Source: Syntrophomonadaceae bacterium
GTDB taxonomy: Bacteria; Bacillota; Syntrophomonadia; Syntrophomonadales; DTU052
Length of the DNA: 63,233 nucleotides
Reading direction: 5' to 3'
Assembly: GCA_012728655.1 (NCBI GenBank)
Contig: JAAYEQ010000006.1
Coordinates: 1 to 63,233, forward strand
Shown: in pieces, positions 58,197 to 63,233 of the stretch
How positions within the stretch are numbered: the first letter of the stretch is position 1
Layout: each line of letters starts with the position of its first letter
Made by a program: the position numbers and the translations under genes
The notes under the pieces: model-generated
The model's input: the letters and a program-made list of their open reading frames with translations, nothing else
What the model was told of the DNA's origin: nothing
Database searches by the model: none

Positions 58197-58803
58197 TCCG
58201 ACTGGTGAGGGGGACCCTGTATTCTCGGACATAAATGCTGCCGTCTTCAATATAAGCCATTTCCGGGTTTTCATTGGGGGGACTGTCACTGGGCGGACGT
58301 GAAATCTTATCCGCAATCCGTACCTGACGGGGCATTAACCTCAGAGCCAGGACAATGCTGGACTGATCGCCAAAACAGCCGGCATGGACAACTCCTTCCA
58401 GACGTCCCAGCACAATAATATCCTTGGAAGCAATAACCTCGGCGCTCTCATGGACATCCCCCAGGATGACTACGGAGCCGTCGTGGATTATTTTCTGCCC
58501 GCTGCGCAGGGTTCTCTTGACAATGATATCGCTGCCCTCAGTATCCCGCTCGCGTGTATTCTTGGATGATGGAGGCAGCGCCAGGGTCAATCCATAATCG
58601 AGGCATAATCTCTGCAAAGCTCCCAGTTCTTCGGAAGTCAGATTCTTCAAAGCCTCTCCGCGGAAAGTAACGGAGAATCCGCGGAACAATGAGGGGTTGG
58701 CTTCAAAGCGCTTCTTGAGTTCGGTGATATACTCGTCAATGGTACCCGGGCGGAAGACAAATACCAGACCGTTGTTTTGCCCTTTGATATCAACCACTGC
58801 CAA
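58180..58803 (-). CDS. minC: Septum site-determining protein MinC
   Basis: FtsZ-polymerisation inhibitor recruited to membranes by MinD. 207 residues: N-terminal FtsZ-binding domain (about 1-100) and C-terminal beta-helix (about 108-195) with TLRSGQKIIHDGSVVILGDV, GRLEGVVHAGCFGDQSSIV and LMPRQVRIADKI. Last gene of a minD-minE-minC run, 7 bases after minE. In most bacteria minC is first. Confidence 0.95.
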   Translation of the reverse strand: MAVVDIKGQNNGLVFVFRPGTIDEYITELKKRFEANPSLFRGFSVTFRGEALKNLTSEELGALQRLCLDYGLTLALPPSSKNTRERDTEGSDIIVKRTLRSGQKIIHDGSVVILGDVHESAEVIASKDIIVLGRLEGVVHAGCFGDQSSIVLALRLMPRQVRIADKISRPPSDSPPNENPEMAYIEDGSIYVREYRVPLTSRKRASN

Positions 58804-58810
58804 TTACAAA

Positions 58811-59059
58811 CTACCTGCCTTTTAGAGGAATGTTAATGTCCAGTACCGGCTGCCTGCCCCGCGAAATCAGGCTGACTTCGGGCTCCTCCGTATCCACGTG
58901 TTTGCGAATAACCTGAATGACTTCCTTTTTCACCTGTTCCATTATACCGCTAGAGGTTCCAATTCTGTCATGGGCCAAAACCGTTTGCAGTCGGTCATTC
59001 GCTTTGCTGCGGCTGTTCGCGCTCCCTTTCCTACGAGCAAAATCTAACAAGATAATCAC
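58811..59059 (-). CDS. minE: Cell division topological specificity factor MinE
   Basis: Stimulates the MinD ATPase and makes the Min system oscillate. 82 residues in the MinE pattern: DFARRKG amphipathic start, RLQTVLAHDR (anti-MinCD/MinD-binding helix) and a C-terminal dimerisation part ending VLDINIPLKGR. GTG start with GGGAGG two bases away; an in-frame TTG four codons later has better spacing. B. subtilis lacks MinE, so its presence together with a MinJ-like protein is notable. Confidence 0.92.
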   Translation of the reverse strand: MIILLDFARRKGSANSRSKANDRLQTVLAHDRIGTSSGIMEQVKKEVIQVIRKHVDTEEPEVSLISRGRQPVLDINIPLKGR

Positions 59060-59068
59060 ATCCTCCCT

Positions 59069-59887
59069 CTAGCCGACTTGTTTGCTGAAAAACATTCGGA
59101 TGCGGTCCCAGAGCGAACCCGTATGATTCAAGTCCAGGAATGGGACTTCCTCTCCGGCGAAACGACGGGCAATATTATAGAAAGCACGCCCTGCCAAAGA
59201 ACGCTGGTTCAGGATAATGGGTTCTCCGGTGTTGGTTGATATTACTACCCCGTCATCTTCGGGTACGATGCCGATTAAATCTATACACAGATGATTCAGA
59301 AGGTCATCAATGCTCAACATATCACCGCCCCGGACCATCTCCGGTCTGATGCGGTTGATCACCAGCTTGATGTCCTGAAACTGAGCCGATTCCAGCATGC
59401 CGATGATGCGGTCTGCATCCCTGACTGCGGATACTTCCGGGTTGGTAACCACCACCGCCCAGTCGGCGGCGGCGATGGAATTGCGAAAACCCCGCTCAAT
59501 TCCTGCGGGGCAGTCAATGAGAATAAAGTCGAATTCCTTTTTCAATTCTGCGCACAGATTTTTAATTTGTTCTTCAGTTACATCGTCTTTGTTTCTGGTT
59601 TGCGCTGCCGGAAGCATGAAAAGATTAGGAAAACGACGGTCCTTGACCAACGCCTGTCTCAGGGTGCATTCGCCTTCGATTACCTGAACTATATCGTAAA
59701 TGACACGGTTTTCAAGGCCCATTATCAAATCGAGCTTTTTCAAACCAATATCGAGATCCATGGCTACGACCTTGAAACCCAATTGTGCGAGTCCCATACT
59801 GACGTTGGTTACGGTAGTGGTTTTGCCGACACCTCCCTTGCCCGAAGTGATCACAACCACCTGACCACCGTTGGATGGTTCCATCAT
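59069..59887 (-). CDS. minD: Septum site-determining ATPase MinD
   Basis: Membrane-cycling ATPase that carries MinC. Deviant Walker A SGKGGVGKTTT (about residue 15), ILIDCPAGIERGF, switch region VTNPEVSAVRDADR, and a C-terminal amphipathic targeting helix (LWDRIRMFFSKQV). 272 residues. ATG with AGGAGG eight bases upstream. First gene of the operon, 9 bases before minE. Confidence 0.97.
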   Translation of the reverse strand: MMEPSNGGQVVVITSGKGGVGKTTTVTNVSMGLAQLGFKVVAMDLDIGLKKLDLIMGLENRVIYDIVQVIEGECTLRQALVKDRRFPNLFMLPAAQTRNKDDVTEEQIKNLCAELKKEFDFILIDCPAGIERGFRNSIAAADWAVVVTNPEVSAVRDADRIIGMLESAQFQDIKLVINRIRPEMVRGGDMLSIDDLLNHLCIDLIGIVPEDDGVVISTNTGEPIILNQRSLAGRAFYNIARRFAGEEVPFLDLNHTGSLWDRIRMFFSKQVG

Positions 59888-59938
59888 ATGTACAACCTCC
59901 TAAGTGCGAGTAGGCGAAATCCTGCAATTATTGTTTTG

Positions 59939-59967
59939 AATTTCGCCAATCCCCATCAAATTCCTGC
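59939..59967 (-). promoter_or_regulatory. SigH-like promoter before minD
   Basis: Minus strand: GCAGGAATT, 11 bases, GGCGAAATT; the -35 fits RNAGGAWWW fully and the -10 differs from RNNGAATWW at one base. About 50 bases before the minD start. Weaker than the hpf site; chance match possible. Confidence 0.4.
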
Positions 59968-60124
59968 ATAAACGACGAAATAGTCTTACAGTAGAATGGT
60001 ACAGAGCAGGAAAACAGGAGATATTGTCGGGTTGGGAAAAGGAGCATGCCGCGGCGGGTCGAAAGCAGGAAACACTTCAAGCCCAGGGGCATCGTGGTTT
60101 ACATCCGGCCGACCGCAAACCGGG

Positions 60125-60164
60125 AGTAAAAAACCGCCCCGGTTTTTTGGGGCGGTTTTTTACT
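60125..60164. terminator. Bidirectional terminator downstream of the hbd-crotonase operon
   Basis: Perfect 16-bp stem AGTAAAAAACCGCCCC / GGGGCGGTTTTTTACT with a T-rich tail on both strands. Ends the minus-strand crotonase transcript. Confidence 0.92.
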
Positions 60165-60196
60165 GAAAATGCGTCGACAAATTAAGTATGTTGGGC

Positions 60197-60970
60197 TTAT
60201 CTCCCTTTGAACTGGGCAGGTCTCTTCTCCAGGAAGGCCTTGGCTCCTTCCTTGGCATCCTCGCTGGCGAAGCAGGCTGCGGAGCCCTCCTGCTCGATCT
60301 TGATTCCTTCCTCCACCGTGGTTTCCATACCTTCGGTAACTGCTCTGAGTATGGCTTTCATGGCGATTGGTGCGCCCTTGGCCAGGCGAGCCGCCAGTTT
60401 CTCAGCTTCAGCCAGTACCTGATCCTTGGGGAATACCCTGGTAACAATCCCGAATTGGAGTGCTTCCTGCGCTCCGATATAATCTCCGGTCAGCATCATT
60501 TCCAGCGCCTTGGCTTTCCCGGCTACGCGAGGCAGACGCTGGGTTCCACCCCATCCGGGCAGTATGCCGAGCTTGACCTCCGGCAGTCCTACCATGGCCG
60601 TGTCCGCCATATAACGGATATGGCAGGCCAGAGCCAGTTCCAGACCGCCGCCGAAAGCACCGCCCTGGATAGCGGCGATTATTGGTTTGGGATAACGTTC
60701 GATCTTGAAGTAGACATCTACACCGCTGATCTCCGGTTTGCCTCCGGCCTGGTAATGCGCAAATTCGGTGATATCGGCCCCGGCAGAGAACAGCTTTTCT
60801 CCGGATCCGGTGATCACGATTGCTCGAACCCCATCATCCTCAAGGCACTGATCCAACAGAGCATTCAGGTCCTTGAGCACACCCTGGGCCATGGCGTTGG
60901 CCGGTGGATGGTTGATGGCTGCGACTACATACCCGTCCTTCTTCTCCACTATCAGCTTGGTGAATTCCAT
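60197..60970 (-). CDS. Enoyl-CoA hydratase/isomerase (crotonase family)
   Basis: Crotonase-fold enzyme, about 257 residues: [10 protein letters not shown] (oxyanion hole), [17 protein letters not shown], and catalytic region [22 protein letters not shown]. Probably acts with the upstream 3-hydroxyacyl-CoA dehydrogenase on short-chain acyl-CoAs. ATG 60970 follows GGGGGG; a reading five residues longer lies before that site. Second gene of the hbd operon, 46 bases after hbd. Confidence 0.92.
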   Translation of the reverse strand: MEFTKLIVEKKDGYVVAAINHPPANAMAQGVLKDLNALLDQCLEDDGVRAIVITGSGEKLFSAGADITEFAHYQAGGKPEISGVDVYFKIERYPKPIIAAIQGGAFGGGLELALACHIRYMADTAMVGLPEVKLGILPGWGGTQRLPRVAGKAKALEMMLTGDYIGAQEALQFGIVTRVFPKDQVLAEAEKLAARLAKGAPIAMKAILRAVTEGMETTVEEGIKIEQEGSAACFASEDAKEGAKAFLEKRPAQFKGR

Positions 60971-61015
60971 TATTCTACCCCCCACGCTAAGTTTTGAGTG
61001 ATCTTCTTATAACTA

Positions 61016-61888
61016 TTATTTCTTACTGTAATCGTAAAATCCTTTCCCGGTTTTCTGTCCCCATTCTCCTTTGACAAATTTTTCGACGATGATGGGCGAA
61101 GGTTTGTGAGCCGGGTCACCGGTCTCTTGGTAACGCTCGGTATCAATGTAGTAAGCAAGGTCGATCCCGGTCAAATCCATCAATCTGAAGGGACCCATGG
61201 GATGGCCCAGACCATATACCACGGCGGTATCAATGTCCTCGTAAGATGCAACCCCCATATCATAGAGGTAGAATGCTTCTTTATTAATGGCAGCCAGAAT
61301 CCGGTTTACCAGGAATCCGTAAATCTCCTTCTTAAGCAATACCGGAACCTTGCCCATGCTCTTGCAAACTTCCATCACCGTGTTGGCGGTTTCGTCAGAC
61401 ACGTGGGGGCCTTTGACTACCTCAACCAGCTTCATGACCAGCGCCGGGTTGAAGAAGTGCATGTTGCATACCTTGTCGGGGCGTTTGGTAACGGGAGCGA
61501 TTTTGGAACTCACTATAAACGAGCTGTTGGTGGCCAAAATTGTGTGCGGCGGGCAGATCTCGTCCAACTGACGGAAAAGGGTATGTTTAATATCCAGTTT
61601 CTCAATTACGGCTTCAATCACCAGGTCGGCATCCTTCGCAGCCTCTTCCAGGCTCATGGTAAATGAAATGTTACTCCGGGCGGCCTTTGCGACATCCTCG
61701 GACATCTTTCCTTTGGCAACCCTGTCGGGCAGGTAGGTTTCAACAAATTGCTCGGCCTTCTGCAGGATCTCCTGATTGACGTCGGTAGCCTTGACTTTAT
61801 ACCCGGCGATGGCGGCGGCCAATGCTATCTGGTGACCCATATTGCCGGCACCTACGACACAGATGTTCTTTACTCCAGCAACTGTCAT
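61016..61888 (-). CDS. hbd: 3-hydroxybutyryl-CoA dehydrogenase
   Basis: NAD(P)-dependent interconversion of 3-hydroxybutyryl-CoA and acetoacetyl-CoA. Rossmann GAGNMGHQIALAAA (about residue 13), HFFNPALVMKLVEVV with the catalytic histidine, GFLVNRILAAINKEA and GLGHPMGPFRLMDLTGID. 290 residues. With the crotonase it makes up two steps of butyrate beta-oxidation or synthesis; thiolase and acyl-CoA dehydrogenase genes are not in the window. Confidence 0.95.
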   Translation of the reverse strand: MTVAGVKNICVVGAGNMGHQIALAAAIAGYKVKATDVNQEILQKAEQFVETYLPDRVAKGKMSEDVAKAARSNISFTMSLEEAAKDADLVIEAVIEKLDIKHTLFRQLDEICPPHTILATNSSFIVSSKIAPVTKRPDKVCNMHFFNPALVMKLVEVVKGPHVSDETANTVMEVCKSMGKVPVLLKKEIYGFLVNRILAAINKEAFYLYDMGVASYEDIDTAVVYGLGHPMGPFRLMDLTGIDLAYYIDTERYQETGDPAHKPSPIIVEKFVKGEWGQKTGKGFYDYSKK

Positions 61889-62250
61889 GTTATTCCCTCC
61901 CTCAAAAAATGGCTTTATCCTTTTGGTTTCCCGGTAAGCGCCTACACCTCCTCCCTGTTATTTATTTCCGGGAACAGTGACCCTGAGCTAAGAGCCGGGA
62001 AACCGGTTATATCGCTCTCCAAAAAAATACAGTCGGTGATTACCGTTAATTATACTATTCACTGTATATCTCCGGCAATGGCGGTATTTTATAAAAAAAG
62101 AGGCATATTGATACTTATGGGTTGAAACAGAAAACCGATGATGATCCCGGCGATAAGCAGGGCGATTTAGGTTAAAAAATTGCGGCGGCTGGGCACAATA
62201 TAGCCTGATCCGGGTATAAGCAATGCCAACAACAGGTCAAGGAGGGGCCG
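61889..62250. other. 362-base divergent gap between hbd and the ThiF-like gene
   Basis: Contains the hbd promoter candidate (62049-62078) and the ThiF-like gene's AAGGAGGGG ribosome-binding site. A plus-strand open frame running in from hbd is discounted. Confidence 0.6.
62049..62078 (-). promoter_or_regulatory. Probable SigA promoter of the hbd operon
   Basis: Minus strand TTGCCG, 18-base spacer, TATAAT. Lies about 160 bases before hbd, leaving a long leader with no recognised riboswitch. Confidence 0.45.
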
Positions 62251-63000
62251 GTGGAGTTTTCTTCCCGCTACAGCCGTCAGGTAGTGATTGATGGATTTGG
62301 TGTGGCCGGTCAGAAGGCTTTAAAAAGAGGCCGGGTATTGATTGTCGGTCTGGGAGGGTTGGGAAATCCGGCAGCCCAGTACCTTGCAGCAGTCGGTGTC
62401 GGGACGATCGGCCTGATGGACAAGGATGTGGTCAGCCCGAGCAACTTGAACCGCCAGGTTTTGTTTCGTCCGGATGACACGGGTCTTGCCAAAGCCAAGC
62501 TGGTTCAGGAACGGCTTTCCCGCTTTAACCCGGAAATTAAGATTTTGACTTTCCAACAGGATTTGCAAAAGGAATCAACCCCTGAAATACTGAAACAGTT
62601 TGACATCGTTTTGGATTGCCTGGATAACCTGCCGGACCGGCTTAGCCTCAACCAAATCTGTCTAAGCCAGCGGAAGCCTATGGTCCACGGGGGAGTTATC
62701 ACTTTTTATGGTCAGCTTACTACCATTATTCCTTTTGCCGGTCCCTGCTTGCGCTGCTTTTCTCCAGGAAGCATGTTTGCCTGTGACTGTGCCCGGGCCG
62801 GAGTGTTGGGTCCGGTACCCGGGGTAATCGGCGTATTGCAGGCAATAGAAGCGATCAAGTATTTGGCGAATGTGGGGCGGGCGATGGTCGGACGGCTGCT
62901 GGTTTTTGACGGCTTGAACGGAACGTTTGACGAGGTTCCCGTCAAACGGGATCCCGGATGTCCGGCTTGCGGGCGTCAAAGACACGAAGATCTGGAATAA
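62251..63000 (+). CDS. ThiF/MoeB-family adenylyltransferase (E1-like)
   Basis: Adenylates the C-terminal glycine of a sulfur-carrier protein in thiamine, molybdopterin or cysteine synthesis. 249 residues: RYSRQVVIDGFGVAGQ, nucleotide-binding VLIVGLGGLGNPAAQYLAA, SNLNRQVLF, DCLDNLPDRLSLN, and two CxxC zinc pairs (CLRC and CPAC). No carrier protein (ThiS, MoaD) is nearby. GTG start after AAGGAGGGG. Which pathway it serves cannot be told from the sequence. Confidence 0.9.
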   Translation: MEFSSRYSRQVVIDGFGVAGQKALKRGRVLIVGLGGLGNPAAQYLAAVGVGTIGLMDKDVVSPSNLNRQVLFRPDDTGLAKAKLVQERLSRFNPEIKILTFQQDLQKESTPEILKQFDIVLDCLDNLPDRLSLNQICLSQRKPMVHGGVITFYGQLTTIIPFAGPCLRCFSPGSMFACDCARAGVLGPVPGVIGVLQAIEAIKYLANVGRAMVGRLLVFDGLNGTFDEVPVKRDPGCPACGRQRHEDLE

Positions 63001-63233
63001 CCGCCGAATCGATTAATTAAAATACTGCGAGGATTAAGCTGCAGGAAATTCAACCATCGGGTTAATTGGTAAACAAAGTGTGCCATGAACGTGTCAGGAT
63101 GTAACAGCGGTTGCTCTGGTAACGGGTTTGGGTTTTTTGCAGAAAAAGCCCAGAGGATGGCATTTTTCAAATCAATTCAAGCATAACGCAACCGAGGCTA
63201 TAACATGGCACGAATTTTGCAAATTAAATAAAT
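63001..63233. other. Terminal 233-base non-coding region
   Basis: Upstream region of an unseen plus-strand gene. Apart from the sigma-54 site nothing is certain; a paired enhancer motif for an activator could lie 80-150 bases before the promoter but none is clear. Confidence 0.6.
63206..63221 (+). promoter_or_regulatory. Consensus sigma-54 promoter (-24/-12)
   Basis: TGGCACG-AATT-TTGCA, matching YTGGCACG-N4-TTGCW exactly, with ten bases between the GG (63207-63208) and GC (63219-63220). The predicted start is at or just past the window edge, so the controlled gene lies outside. The window encodes sigma-54 itself (28479-29864). Confidence 0.8.

Larger units (their letters stand above)
59888..60196. 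other. 309-base gap between minD and the crotonase gene
   Basis: Contains the minD ribosome-binding site and candidate promoter, an inverted GGCGAAAT/ATTTCGCC pair (59913-59947), and the two-way terminator at 60125-60164. No gene. Confidence 0.6.

Noticed and set aside
59291-59971. 226-codon plus-strand frame opposite minD
   Set aside because: MinD is unmistakable on the other strand and the frame has no family features.

Overview
The window looks like a chromosomal segment of an anaerobic, endospore-lineage Bacillota (Firmicutes), most likely a clostridial relative of the Syntrophomonadales. Three things point there. The gene order hpf-secA-prfB, ftsE-ftsX-ctp-PDZ(MinJ position)-uvrB-uvrA and rapZ-yvcK-whiA is the classic Gram-positive one, seen in scattered form in Bacillus subtilis. 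A perfect SigH-type promoter precedes hpf. A beta-hydroxybutyryl-CoA dehydrogenase/crotonase pair and a second crotonase suit a fatty-acid-degrading or butyrate-type anaerobe. The species assignment is inference; no rRNA is present.

Layout. 1-8.1 kb: hibernation factor, SecA, flagellar stator MotA/MotB, RF2 (with its programmed +1 frameshift) and a split transketolase. 8.1-15 kb: FtsE/FtsX, an M23 cell-wall hydrolase, a carboxy-terminal processing protease, a MinJ-like PDZ membrane protein and a double P-loop ATPase. 15-22 kb: the complete nucleotide excision repair set uvrB-uvrA-uvrC. 22-30 kb: YvlD-type membrane protein, HAD phosphatase, ROK glucokinase, PHP phosphoesterase, RapZ, YvcK, WhiA and sigma-54. 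30-34.6 kb: a degraded group II intron 3' end, an amidohydrolase, and a cell-wall amidase followed by a tightly overlapped AmmeMemoRadiSam pair. 34.6-44.8 kb: a crotonase, then the arginine cluster argC-J-B-D-F-GNAT-cDPG synthase-like-argG, with tandem ARG boxes overlapping its promoter and a strong terminator at its end. 44.8-49.7 kb: zinc alcohol dehydrogenase, two small conserved proteins (YjzC-like, DUF1540), a histidine phosphatase overlapping argH, a Hol44-type holin-like protein and tRNA-Thr(CGT). 49.7-52.5 kb: a decayed island in which a frameshifted chemotaxis receptor lies between two IS256 transposase fragments. 52.5-63.2 kb: MscS channel, SDR, ABM monooxygenase, a Sir2 with an extra C-terminal region, minD-minE-minC (unusual order), hbd-crotonase, a ThiF/MoeB-like protein and, at the very end, a consensus sigma-54 promoter that fires out of the window.

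How the genes work together. Division-site and wall-remodelling functions recur (FtsEX plus an M23 hydrolase, a MinJ-like protein plus MinCDE, a Cwl-type amidase, RapZ/YvcK/WhiA). DNA repair forms one three-gene unit. Arginine synthesis is nearly complete: argC, J, B, D, F and G sit together, while argH lies 3 kb further on behind a phosphatase. Chemotaxis/motility is represented by motAB and the broken receptor. The window encodes sigma-54 and carries one of its likely target promoters. The candidates most worth a second look are the AmmeMemoRadiSam module beside a wall amidase, the cDPG-synthase-like and GNAT genes embedded in the arginine cluster, the coexistence of MinE with a MinJ-like protein, and the intron/IS relics.
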